Of a stretch of 64,000 nt of DNA, positions 1-38,700 are shown in pieces. The notes beneath the pieces were generated by a model, which was not told where the DNA came from, made no database searches, and saw nothing but the letters and a program-made list of their open reading frames with translations. The DNA is from Chaetorhynchus papuensis (lineage: Eukaryota; Chordata; Aves; Passeriformes; Rhipiduridae), in the NCBI GenBank assembly GCA_013396525.1, contig VWYX01000841.1:62001-126000 (forward strand), read 5' to 3'. A program made the position numbers and the translations under genes. Each line of letters opens with the position of its first letter. The stretch's first letter is position 1.

Positions 1-25444
<25,444 letters not shown>

Positions 25445-25740
25445 CTCGCCCCCTCTCTCCCCTCGTCTCGGCGCAGCTCTGGTTGCGCGGGGCGGCGCGG
25501 CTCGAAGCACCCCGGCCGCCCGCGCCGCGTCCCGCCGAGCGCAGCCGAGCGGGCCGAGCCGGGCAGCCGCGCCCGCCGCGCCGAGGGGCGGAGCTCGCCC
25601 TGCCGCGCCCACGCGGCCAGGCAGGGAGCAACGGAGCGCGGAGGGGGGGAGGCGGGGCCACACGGTAACAACAAGCAGAGGGAAGGACGCTGCGGCCTAC
25701 TCCCCCCCTGCTTCCTCCCGATGGTCTCGCCCGGGCCCGG

Positions 25741-26010
25741 CGGGGAGCGGGGCGCACACGTGGGGCGGGCCAGGCTGGGCCGGGCCGTGCGGCTCAGGTG
25801 AGGAGGGGCCGGGTCCCGCTGGTCCCGGGCCGGGCGGGGAGCGGGGCACACACGTGGGGCGGGCTGGGCCGGGCCGTGCGGCGCAGGTGAGGCGGTGCTG
25901 GGTCCCGCTGGTCCCGGGCCGGGCGGGGAGCGGGACACACACGTGGGGCGGGCCGCGCCGTGCGGCGCTGGTGAGGCCGCGGCGGGTCCCGCTGGTCCCG
26001 GGCCGGGCGG
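25741..26010. repeat. About three copies of a ~90-bp GC-rich tandem repeat in the shared promoter
   Basis: Units begin cggggagcgg at 25741, 25835 and 25924 (spacings 94 and 89), and the third ends with gtcccgggccgggcgg near 26010. Each unit holds, in order, cacacgtgggg-type E-box sequence, a gggccgtgcggc-like block, a GTGAGG that resembles a splice donor, and gggtcccgctggtcccggg. The copies differ by few substitutions and small indels, so the expansion looks fairly recent. Confidence 0.9.
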
Positions 26011-26364
26011 CACTGCCCCTTCTCCTGCAGGCTGCGCGCAGCGGCTGCCGGCGTGGGGAGCCCTGCGAGGCGAGGGCGGCCCAGCCCAGCCTCCCCGCCC
26101 TGTGGCGAGTGTGCGGTGACGGCTTTACGCGGAGGGCCCCGTCCCCTCGGGAGGGTTTAGGTCCTGGCTGGGCTTCCCCCGTGCTCCCAAGGGAACGCCT
26201 ATTGTGCAGGTCCGCGGGCGGTGGCCTTCAGAGCCGCTTCCTCCGTTTGTCGCTCTTTTAAAGCCTTGAGGCAGCTACTGGTGCTTTGTAGTGAGGAATC
26301 GCTGTAGCGGCCAGGGGATTCACGCTCCCGGCTCTACGGCGAGGCACTGTGTCACTCCGCACCC

Positions 26365-26392
26365 TTTTTTTCCCAGCAGGATGCTGTGCTGA
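26365..26392 (+). promoter_or_regulatory. Candidate 3' splice site (NAGNAG) and 3-codon uORF in the MTERF3 leader
   Basis: A pyrimidine tract (accctttttttccc) leads into cagcag, AG ending at 26376 and 26379, a typical tandem NAGNAG acceptor. It suggests a 5' UTR intron ending just before the coding exon. Directly after it, ATG CTG TGC TGA (26381-26392) is a minimal upstream reading frame ending 5 nt before the first MTERF3 ATG. Confidence 0.55.
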
Positions 26393-26397
26393 GGCGG

Positions 26398-26728
26398 ATG
26401 ATGGCTGTGTGGGCTCGGCAGGGCTCCCGCTGGAGTTGCCTGCTGAACGCGGCCCGTGCTGTTGAGTTTACTCGGAGGCTGCGGAGTCGCGGCTGCACCG
26501 CACAGTTCTGCCGTGAGTTTGTCCCTCTGGCTGTGCTGCCCGCTGCAGAGCAGGTTGTTCTGTGGAGACTGCAGGCATGCAGGCATGTCTCTGTAGGAAG
26601 CTGCTCCCCGCCCGACAGCGCCAAGGATGGATCCTTCTCTTCTCCCGAAAGTAACTTGCCTTCAGTACAACAGAAACAAGCAAAAGCAGAAACATTACCT
26701 GATCTGAATGCAAAAATACTGGATGAAG
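26398..26728 (+). CDS. MTERF3: MTERF3 coding exon 1 (residues 1-110, D111 split)
   Basis: The exon holds the presumed targeting peptide (residues 1 to about 40, basic, with R/K and few acids) and a poorly conserved Ser/Gln-rich linker ending LPDLNAKILDE. It ends G before donor gtaaga. The reading frame is open upstream to 26386, but only through GTG, so the ATG pair at 26398/26401 is the likely start. Confidence 0.9.
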
Positions 26729-29700
26729 GTAAGAGGCTTTAAGGGATACCATTTCTCCAGAATCTTCAAATTATGTTTTCAGTATGCTGCAATTTAACCC
26801 CAGCCGGGTTCTCCTTTTTTGTCCTGCTTGCCTAAAATATTTATTTGGAGTTCCTGACTTTCACTTCTTATTAGCTCCGTAGTTAATTCAGATATTTATG
26901 GTCAGTGTGGCATACAAAGAATACCTTTAAGTGAGATAAAGGTATAATATTTTGGGTAGAAATTTAGGTCTGGAGCTGCTGTTTGAAGGACTTTTCATAA
27001 CCCTACCTGCATCGGCTCAGCGTTTGCCTTTCCCTCGCAGATGTGCTGGTACAAACTAAAGGGTTTTTGTTTGGGGATTTTAGGGTGTTCGGTTTTGGTT
27101 TTTTCATTTGAGCGGGGCTGGGGGATTCCACGCCTGAAGCAGCTCACACAACACGGCTGTTTGAGTGATCAAGGATGAACAACAGGAGGCAGCAGTGTGA
27201 AGCCTCCTTAAGCACTGCCCTGATGAGAAATGCTCGTCCAACTGTCTTCTGAGGAAAGGAGATGAAAGGAGATCAATACTATGTTGCCTTGGCGTTGTTG
27301 CCCTGAGGAAATTTACTCACTTTTTCTCCTACTTGTATCTAAACGAGGATTATAACATTTCCATTCTTTCAAATTACTTTGGGTATGCTGAGGAAACTTG
27401 CTCTGAATTACTAAGCAGCCCTGCATGTTCAGATTCTGCTTTTGAGCCCAGCCAACTTGGTTGTACAGAGCTTATTCTTTGGGCTGTCTCAGAGCTGCAG
27501 TGGAGACCTGTGTGTGTAGCTGGTTCTGAAACAGTACTGCTCCAGAATGATGGGTCAGCCAGCTCGTGTGTGGCTGCATCTGTGATGCAGTTTATCCACA
27601 TGCCAGATTTTTATCTGCCAGGAAACTGACTGGGGAGTGTGTGTGTGTAGCATTCTGCCCAGCTGACAGTCTATATAATGGAATAAACACAATTGATTAC
27701 TTTTGGCAACTTGAAGTATGATTCCCAATAGAAGTATAAAGACCTTTAAGTGGCAATAAAAGACATGCATGCGTCTGGAATGGACCTTATTGTATACTGC
27801 TTCAGTCCTTAACAAGTTGAAAGAAAACACTTGATATTCCTATAGATTCCTAGAGAGTTCCTGTTTAATGCAAAAACATTGCTGAAAACATTTTACTGTG
27901 GTTATGTTTCTGAGGCTGTGAGAAAAAGAAGTGACAAGACCTTCTATAGCTATCGAGCTACTCTGCCTAACTCTTCCTGGAACATAAGGCTCATCCTAAT
28001 TACTTTGGAATCTGCCTTAGTAGAATTCTGGTGTGCCTTTGTTTTCTTGACATGGAAGAGTGTTACCCTGGTCTCTAGGAAGCCATTATACAAAGGTATA
28101 GGGGACAGAAAATCCCCTTCCCGAGGAGTTTATAATCAGGGCATCTGATCAGTAATCAAAATGATGATTAAGGTGGATGCTAGCAGCCGGCCTGCAAGTG
28201 GTGATCTTTATCTTGCTGCTTTGAGCTCCCATCAATGGAAAAATAGATCTGTTTAGAGAAATTTTTTTAAAAAGACACTGAGTTCTGTGACTTGGAACAC
28301 TTAAGGGGAAATAAGCATAATGATGCTCTCTTTGAAGCCTTACTGAGTAGGAAATTATTCCTTTTGCTGTTAGAGATAGTGGCAGTCAACTGCCTTTCTG
28401 TAATGGATAAGACACGATAGCTGGAGTTGGCTGGAGTTGGCTATCAAAGTTAAAACAGCTGCATTTCAGGCATCAGATTCAGGAGAGCCACAAAGTAGTG
28501 GGCTTGTCAGGTTATGAAAAATAATCTTTGCAGTAGCCTTTTATCTGGCTATGATCAGGCAAGAATGCATTTGTGAAGACATGAAAGATGCTCCTTTTGC
28601 AGAAGATGATGTGATCTGTTGTCTGCAGTGGTCTAGGCAGCACACTGAAGGCAGGCTTGCTGGCTACTACTCTCAGATTTGGCCATATGAGTAAAAGTTG
28701 ATGGGCAGTGACCAGGAGATGGAACAGAGACAAAAACTGGGAGTAGAGTCTATGTTTTTATGTTTTGAAATAATAGGTTGGCTGTTTATCACATGTACAG
28801 TGTCCCTGCATTTTGAAAAGGATTTTAAGAGATCTGTGTAGCATTTGGTGGGAGCAGCTTTGTCTTTCACAAAATGCATTTGGGTCTTCTATGTTTTTTT
28901 CTTAGACTGGGATGACATCCCACCTTCATCTGCTTTGGAAGTGATTTCCGAGGAGGAAGCTGTACAGATCATTGCAGAACCTCTTGTCCCCATTCAGTCT
29001 TCCACGCTCCGAGATTATGTTGATCACTCAGAAACCCTTGAGAAACTTGTCCACCTAGGTATGAGTTTTGGAGATCTTGTCATTTGTGCTTTGTTGTTAC
29101 TGGTTACCTTGTAAACTTGAAAATGGGAACAGTGACCAATGGCAAAAAGTAACAGAATATTATCCAGGGTAAATGGACAAAGAGAGGGGATTATGTCACT
29201 AGCAGTGCCATACTACTGGGAAACAAAGCTGGCTGGTGTTAGTCCCTTCATGCTCTGGGTGATAGAAGGAGGCATCTCCCACAGCTTCAGGAGGTGGGGA
29301 GCACTGTGTAACTTAATTGGTCTTTCTTCTTTTGGGCTGGTTAAGGATGCTTTAATTTGCTGCAAAAGAATTTGCAGCTCTCCATTCTTGGAAGGAAGGA
29401 AAGAGAATGGTTGCTATGCATAATCTTAGGAGTGAGGCACAGCACACTAGAGAGGCAAGAGGGAAGGGGCTGAAGAGAACCTTACTTCTCATCAAAAAAC
29501 ACTTGGACTACAGAGGTACCTGAGTTCAAGGTTGCTGACCACCTTCTGGCCCAAGCGTGCAAGGAAGACTAGAAAGAGGTTGGAGAAATTATTATTTGAG
29601 AGGGGGAATCTGTCCCCATGTAGTAACAAATTGCTGTGAGTGAGTCAGTATACAAAGTCACTTCACTGCAAAATTGTCCCCTTCCCTTTTATAAGAGATT

Positions 29701-32700
29701 TGGAAATATCATGCACACATACTTCTGTGCAACAAGAGCAGGTCTCTAAATGTGGCACAGGCAGGATTCACTGCAAATGTCTTCCTTCAAAAAATAAACT
29801 CAGCAAAAGCTTCTAAAATGACTGCTTGTTTTATCTGGAGTCTTTCCACAATATACAAGGTGTTGTGGCCTTGCTGTGTTGAGCAATTAAAGTATGCAAA
29901 ATCAGTGCAAAAAATTGAGTAGTCCTATAAATTCCAACATGCCCTTGTGAAACATTTACAGAAAGCAGGGTCTGTGTTTAATTAAAACAATTTCTAATTT
30001 TGTTTGTTGTAGGAGTTGACTTATCCCAAGTGGAGAAACGTCAAAAGGCAGGTCAGCTCTTACTGACCTTGGACTTTGAAAAAGATGTAAAAAAAATACT
30101 TCTGTTTCTTAAGGATGTGGGTGTAGAAGACAATCAGCTGGGACCTTTCCTGACCAAAAATCCATACATCCTTGCTGAAGACCTGGAAGCTTTAGAAACC
30201 AGGTAAGCCTTTCAAGTAGCAGCAGGGTGTTGAGCCCCTTGGCTTGAAGATCTGGTTTCCCAGTTGGCTTAACCTTGTCTAAAGGAACCTGTGAGGCGGC
30301 TGCCTCAGTTCTTACTCAATCCCTGGCTCAATATTCTTGTGCCTTCCCATCTAAAATGTGGTGGTATCATAAGTCAGCACCTTCATCCACCTGAAAACTG
30401 CCTATTAACAGATTTTACTGCCCATCCCTGTCTCTCTGCCACAAGGGAAGCAGCTTGCCATCTTAGGCCACTTGCTTTACTTGTGTCAGCTTTCATTCCA
30501 AAATGACATCCCTGTGGCTTTACATAAATTTGTAGAACAATATTTAACTCTTCAGTCACAATTTGAAATCATGAATTCTGCAATAAAAGAAGCAGACCAG
30601 ATCTTTTCTGTGTTGGCATGTAATAGCAGCAGGACATTTTGGTGATGTTTTTTTTCCTGTTGTCCAGCTGAAACTGAACACAACACTACAATGAACTAAT
30701 TTGTGTGTGTGTGTTCATTCACACTTGTATGGCCCTAAACTATTCTTCAGTCCTTAAAATTAATTTTTATTTATAATATTACTCCAAATTCAATGGGGTT
30801 TTTTTCAGAACAACTCATGTGTGTATGTACATACCTTTCTTAATGAACTCATAACTTCCCAATATTCAAAAATTCCAGAGAAGAAAATCTGTTGTCTTGG
30901 CTCTTGCAGGTAGTAGCATTTCTGTCTGAAACAGAAATCTGAAAGTACAGATATTTAGTAACAGGCACGAGTAGACTCCTGTATAACCTAGACCTGACTT
31001 CTTTCCCCTCTGTTCTTCTAACCTCCTGTTCAGTAAGTGGCCTTTCAGAAACAATATACAAAAAAACCCACCTGTGTCATTTTCCAGCAGTAGTTTTGAG
31101 TCTACATATCAGAGCATGTTGCTTATGCTCTTCTGACCAGAGGTGGTTTTTTGGTTTGTTTTTTTTTTTTTTGTGATAAATATCCTAACTCTTCCATGAA
31201 GTCATATTTTATTTTCAGTGACAGTCCTGTGGCACTGGCTGGTCAGTGAAGTAGGGGCTAAACAGAGCAGTCTGATTTCTTGCTGATTTTCTGCAGTATG
31301 ATTCTTCAGTAGGTTTGACACTGGTGAATGCTTTCCTGCAAGCTTTAGTCTGCTGTAAAGGCTGTGAAGTGAGTGTGTCTCAAATAGCTGTCTTTTGAAA
31401 GCTGAGTATCACCTTTGCATAAACAGTTCGGTGCAGATGGACGTGGTATTGGTTACATCACTCTGGAATGTTTTATTGCTATGGATTCCATGTTGCCAGG
31501 AAACAAAACACAAATTTCAATAGGTTTGGCATTTGACTTCAGATAAACACTGTAAAAGTCAAAACATTCCATAATTCCTAACAATTTTGACAGTTGCAAA
31601 TCAGTGTCTGTACTGCAGCTGCACCAGATGCTTTGTTTTACGCTGGTGTTAATGATGACTTTAAACTGTTAACATGCTGCATAGAACTGCTGATCCCTGT
31701 AGTAGAACGAGGGCTAACCTTGGTGCCAGCACTCACACATGTACCTCAAACTTTGGCCAGGTTGGATAATTGTGTCTGTTTAACATACTAGTTTCTAGAG
31801 CCAGGTTATTATAATCTTGCCATCCCTCTTTTTAAATTTCTTGCCTTTCCAGGAAGAAATGCTTCAGGTGTGAATTTTAATGACATGCTAACAGAAAACA
31901 AGTGGAGTCAGGACAGACGAAAGATTTTATTTTTAATCTGCTCATTTAGCTGTTTCTGGGATGCTTGGAAGCTGTGCCAGTTCCATTGTCATTGTCTGGA
32001 GCCTGCCCTTCTGTGGTGGGGCAGAGTTAGGAATTGGTCCTCTAGAGCTTCTTCTTCTGTCTTCTGACTAGAAGTTTTTGGGTTGTGATAACTTCATTTC
32101 TGAGGACTTGTTGAAAGAGAGAACTTGTAGTGACTGGAAGGTAATTTTATTTTTTTTTTTTCTCTTCACAAGACATGGTTTAACAGAGAGCCCATTTTTT
32201 ACTGAATATCTGCTTCTGCAGAATATTCTGCAATCCATTTAGTATTTTAATTACTACCAGATAAAACCAATTCTTGTGTGCTCTAAGTTGATCTGACTTC
32301 AAATACTTCTCATATTGCAATTATTCTCGTATAGAACCAGATGAAACTTCTCCAAATTGTACTTTAGTTGTTTTCATGGTGGTACGTGGATAAATTGTGT
32401 CTCTTTATTTTGTGTGCTGTATTTCCCCTCTTCATTCCTTTTTTTCTGGGAGCTATGGTAATCATCTACTGCAAGTAGTACTTGAAATAGGATTTCACTT
32501 TCACTGAATTCAACAAAGTTTGGAAAAAGTTTTGACTTGGAAAGAAAGCAAGCAAGCAAGCTCTGTTAAACATCAGAACTTCAGTCAACTCCTTTTGCTT
32601 TCTGACGACCAGATGTTTGTTACTCACTTGTTAGACCAGTGACTGAAAGTATGGACCTATTACGGCAAACATAACTTCAGCTGATGTAGAAATGTATTTT

Positions 32701-35700
32701 TCGACAATATCCCTACTCCTAGCATCATTGTATGATATTTCTACTCCAATGCTATTGGCAAAACAGGGATGTATGAGGTATAGTACTCCGTTCTTTCAGC
32801 AGTAGAAATGGAATTCATTAAAATAGCAAAAGGCTGTATATATTTTCTTGTCCATACGCTATGATGATCTATTAATGTGTTTGCAATCTAGGAGACAGGC
32901 TGGTAGTTAAATGTAGGTTAACACAGTTATCTGCTTAAGTACAGCTGGAAGGAATTAAAATCTGTCTTCAGTATTGACATTCTGCTCTGAGGTTTATTTT
33001 ACTTCTAATTAATTGGAAGGGAGGGTATTTTGCTTTTACGATAACTGCAGATTTCACTCTAATTATTTTTGGCAGGGTTGCATGTTAATGCTAGAACATC
33101 TGTCCATTTATAAGATATCACTGAGGAATTTAAGCAAGTACTGAATAAATGGAGGCAATAAAATTTTCATCACAGGATTTTATTTTGTTTTTGTTCTCTT
33201 TCTAGAGTGGCTTACCTAAAATCAAAAAAATTTGGTAAGTCAGAAATTGCTCAGATGGTCTCAAGAGCTCCATATTTGCTGTTGTTTTCAGTGGAAAGAC
33301 TGGATAACAGACTGGGTTTCTTCAAAAATGAACTTGGTCTCAGTGTAAAAAAGGTAAAGACTGAAGTCTTTAGGTGTTTTGTTAGTGCCAGTTGTAAGGG
33401 CTTGCAATATGAATACTCCAAGTGTTTGGAGGTTATCAACAAACACTGTGTTATAATCAGTAATGCCACCAGAGGGTTACAGGAGGGTAACATGGTTTTA
33501 CCTGTCTGTGGAAGTGATATGGACACCTGACATTCAAAGGACCTAAGTACAGTTTTTCAAAATGACCTGCTACAGGTTATTGTCAAATAAGCACGTGTAT
33601 GTCCAGCTTTATTACTTGAGGTGGGTCAGAGGACTGAATTACTGAAACAGCAAGCAGCTTTTTTAACTTCTGGAAAAGTTGGTGCTCTTCATCTCTTTAA
33701 GATACTGTAACATCATAACTTATCATTTAAAAAATACTCTAATCTGTGAATATCATATCAAGATAAATGCTAAATCATATGCTCAGCTCACCAAGAGTGA
33801 CCTCTGGGTTTGCTCATGACTGCATACACATACATGCTTAGCGGGTATTCAGCACCTTGCTTTGGGATCTTCCGGGGAGGCAGTAGCTGGACTTGCCTGG
33901 AGTAAGTGGGCAGTGTTAGTTGTGTCCTTCAGTAGGTGGGGATTGCAATGAAGGTCAAATTCCAAGTGGAATCTGAGGTTCTTCGATTGGCTTCTATTAG
34001 CTGAACAGTCATAGTTGTTACAGTGCCTGTTACTGGCCTTTCCATGTTTGAGGTGAAAGAACTCCTCAGAAAAGGGTTTAGTCACTACCTTGTACTCAGG
34101 GTGGGTCCCAGGCAATCAGACACCTCAGGGAATGTGGAACAATTTCCTGTTGTGCTGTTAAACTGTGGTCTAACCAGATCCTGAAGTTAGCTCCACTGCC
34201 ACTGGAAAATCCTTTTATAGCCTCTATTGTGTAGTGTGTTGTTTACTTTTTCTAAAACGATGGGAAGAAACAACTTGAGGGCTGAGAGAAAATGGGCACT
34301 TGAGCATACTTTCTCCTTTTGATGCATGCTTTTACTCCCTCTTCCTGTCTGCTTTACAACAATTGTATTATTTTTTGTTTTCCAAAAGAACATACTTGAG
34401 TAATCTTTTGCATCTCAATATACTGCTTCTTCATGCAAATTCATCTTTGGTGTAGAGATAAAATAAAATACATCCCTCTTCCAGCTGCAAAAAAAAGTTT
34501 GTATAGGATCTTTCTTTCACAGATAAATTTTCAAACAAGTTTTCAGTAACACTCTTTTGTTTATGTGTTTTCTGATTGTAGACAAAGGATCTGGTAATTC
34601 GTCTCCCAAGGCTACTGACTGGCAAATTAGAGCCTGTAAAAGAAAATCTTCAGGTGAGCTTATGAATAGATATTAAAAGTGTATTGTATACCCATATAGT
34701 TTAAGAGTTGCCAGAAGATAAAATTCATGGAGGGGATCGTGCACAGAAAGAATTTAATGAAATTATTTTAGTGGTGATATGAAATAACTGAGGATTTTGT
34801 TAAACAGTTTATTTTCCTCTATACTGTGCAAGCTTACCCAATACGTGGAACATTATCGTATTCTGTCTTCTACTCTGATGTAGGTGCCTTCCTGCCAAAA
34901 GTTGCTATATGATGACATAAATTGTTACCCATTTTTTATTGAGTTGAAAAATACTCAGTCTTTTTTTCTCCCCCTTAATTATTATGTTTTTTTTTTTTTT
35001 CTTGGATTGCCCGTAAGTATTTAGGAGCAGGAAATGTGCAGCTGATTATTTTTCTCCTGGCAGGTAACTAGTCTGCCAAAATGCGCATTTGACACCTATT
35101 GTCTGATAGCAGATGGTCGTTATTAACAACTGTTGGGTAAATAACTTCAAACCCATGGGGACTCCTTTCCCTTTTGAAAATGTAACCATGTATTGGTTTA
35201 ATTACTGTGCTGCAAAGCCATTGAGGCCAAACAGCATGATGTAGTGTAACAATTTGTGAAATTCCATTATCCTATAACAAATAACTATGAATCAAAATGT
35301 ATAATTTTCAGACAGACTCTCTGCTCTGAAACTATTAAACACTAGAAATCTTGCAATCTGAAATGTGTGTGTGGTAAGGGAGGAGACTGGAAAGTAGCAG
35401 ACTGTTCTAATTAATAGTGCTTTCTTTTTAACACGCATTGTTTCCAAAGGCTAGGGATCCATTATTAAAATGAATGTGTTTTTAAGATCCTCAGTTCTAT
35501 GTGACTATCTTGTTTATCTACCAAGAAATACACAGTGTAGCACTTCTGTTTTTAAAATGTGTGAGAGAGGGAAAGGGAGGAAGGACTTTTAGGTCCTCGC
35601 TGTTGGAATCTACTATTTCTTAAAAACTCAAGCCTTTCAGGAGGTTGGATTCAGAATCTGTGTTCAGATCTGTATGTCCTAAACTGGTGGTGGGAGGACA

Positions 35701-38700
35701 GTACTTGGAAAGTGAAATCATGTACCAACAGCTCAGAAATGGTCAGGTTGTATCCCCCATTCTGAATGGACTGTTATTTAGAAACAAGTACAGTAGCTGA
35801 TAATGCTTGTCATAAGATAGCAGTCATGGACTAAATGTGCTGAAGGATGGCTTAGTCCATCCTCTGAGGGTTTCATCAAGCACAATTAGAGATTCACTGA
35901 CAGGGTAAAACCTGAAAGCTTGCATTACCACTGCCTATTGTGGGAATAATACATACTTTGTTGAGTATTGCTGAGGCTTACACAGTAAGGATATTAGCAT
36001 GTGTGGCCTGGAGAGTTATTGAATATACAATATTTGCTGTCAAACTGAGTGCAGTCAAAGCAACTTACACTTGAGCTCACCGAACATGTCAAGAGGGAGC
36101 TGTGCCACATCACAGAGTAGAAGATAAAAGCTCAAGATTCTTGCCACAATTACCTCTACTGTGGGCCCAGCTTTACATCTGCAGTGATTTAACACAGGGG
36201 TTTTAACTCTGGTTGTGTACCTTGATGCAGGAAGTTACCCCTGCCAGCTCAGCTCCATGCAAGATACCACTCATGGGCAAACACTTATTTTCATACTTGA
36301 ATGCTGTCTTAGTTGATTGGTATTTTGTGTGGTGCACAAATATTTATAAAGCAGAAAAGTTAAAACCAAGAGTTGCAAGACCTGACTAGAGTTGCCTCTA
36401 GAAAAAATTCCCTAAAAGGATCTGTAAGTCCTGAGGTAAATTCGAAACCCAGATTCTAAGCCTTTCCCTTTGAATTTGACAAGCAGTTTTGGAAAAGAGC
36501 TGCAGTCTTGGCACATCAAACTGGGCAAACAAAAACACCACCTTCTTGTCATTTGAAGTACCTTAGTTTGATATGAAAGTCTGGTTATGTTAACTGGCAA
36601 GCACACCCACTTCATGACTGAGAACAAGCTGCTTGTAAGTGTCACTGGAGGATAGAAGAAATGACTGAGTTAACACATACTCTTGTATGCTGAATTCTTT
36701 CTCAACAGCTCAATGAATTGCTTGCCATTCTGCACTTTGGGAGGAGTGCTCATGATTTTATTGAAAAAATGTGTTTTGTTTCCTTTTGGGAAATCATAAT
36801 TGAAGTCAAAGCAGTCTCTGAAAAAGACATCTTACTTTAGACATTAATGAACTGTAGAATAAATTGAATACACCACATATTCTACACATCTCTTTTAGGT
36901 TCAGCAGTCTTAATTCGAAGACTATAGAAATGATACTCCCTGTTTAAAAAATGTAACTTGGATACATTAGCAAAAGAGGTGACACATTAGCAAAAGTAGG
37001 CGCTAGCTATTTGATTGCTGTGTTTTACAGAGCTCAGCAGCTCCACAAGAAGAAAGTCTCTTGACAGCTTGGTATTGAAAATGATAAAGGACTCCTAGGG
37101 GAGTATTTTTATGCTTGTAACTGCCATACATATGGAGACACATTTTTTTTGTTCATATCTCAGACAAGCTGAAAAATACATAACATTCATAGAAGTCATC
37201 TTTATTTTGGGGATATTCTATAAACAAATTACACTTTAATCCAGAATGATAAATAATTTGCGTTGTCTGATTTGAGAAGAACTGGACTGGCAGATATTAC
37301 TGTGGTTTGTGATCTTGCTGCTGTGTGACAAAAGGTAGAAGAATTTTGCATTAGTTTATTTCAGTGGTGCATTAAAATAAGCTAAGTTTGCTGTAGCTGA
37401 TTTATGAAGATAAAATTGTGCTCTTTTTCAGGTTTGTCAGATTGAACTTGGTTTCCAGCGTAATGAAATTCAACAGATTGTGTATAAAACTCCCAAGATT
37501 TTAACTGCAAGTAAAAAGAGACTCAAACAGACATTTGACTACTTGCACAACATAATGGGCATTCCCCACCACATGCTTACTCGCTTTCCTCAGGTGAGCT
37601 GTTAATGTGGGAATAAATTGTAGGTGCTCTTGTCACAGCCACTTCACTAATGTGCTGAACGTGGAGCTTTGCTGTATGCAGGACATACATGAATTCTTCA
37701 ACCATCCTGTGGCTTTTACTCTAATTGGGAGAACTTCTATTAGCAATCCAGAAACCATTGAAGATTTCAGTGTGGAAATGCTGCCTTTTCTCCCATAGCA
37801 CATGTGACATCACTACCCCCAGTCTTGTGAATTTTTAGGTTTTCAGCAGAGGTCATCTGCTGAAATCATGCTCATCTCTTCTGTATTCATGCAAGAGAGA
37901 TTACTGCCTGCTTAGGGATTTGCTTGTCCTGAAATCCTACCTAAGAGACACAAGAGAAGACAGATTATGCAGAAGATCTGTTCATTAGATAACATTTATA
38001 TATGTATATACACACACATATACACATATATAAACATTTCTCTTAGGTTTGTCTACTTAAAAAATAAGCTTTAGAGGTTTTAGGATCTGAAAATACAGTG
38101 TAAAGGTAAGAGAAGTTCTGTCCATTAGGCAATCAGATTCTCATTTATCTTCTTATTGCTGCAGCAATTGCTAAAATACCACAGGATTGAAAATAGATTA
38201 GTTTCCTGATTACTATTTTGGGGGTTTTTTTCTACCTCCTCATTACTGTTACTTCCTCACAAATTAAAAGCTGAAAGTGTTAGTCACTTCATTCAATGCT
38301 GACATGCAGTTGCACTATCTTCTTACCAGGTAAAAATGAAAGCACAAATTACAGCTTCTGAACAGCAGTAATTTTCTTTCTAAAGCAAGTCTAGTAGAGA
38401 ATCTAAGTGGCTAGAAAGCCAAAATTGTATGGGGGAATAAAACTATTCCTCAGGATTTTGATTATCCTGCTATTTAATATATCTTTAGTTAGCAAGGATG
38501 CTTGCTTTAATGCTCATCTGTGTCACTTTGCCTTCCTTGATCTGTAAGTGGCCACAAGTTTTGCTCACTTCCTTCTCAGTTGTCTTATTGTTGGCTTTGT
38601 GGTGGTTCACCTCATTATTTTTCTTCCCTTTGTTTAGAAGGGTAAGTGGAGAGTTTCCTCTGTTCCTTGTTCTTGGCACAGTCACTCCCTCTCTTTCCTG

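Noticed and set aside
26386..26397. Upstream extension of the MTERF3 frame from a GTG
   Set aside because: Non-ATG start with no support, and it overlaps the uORF and lies right after a likely splice acceptor.
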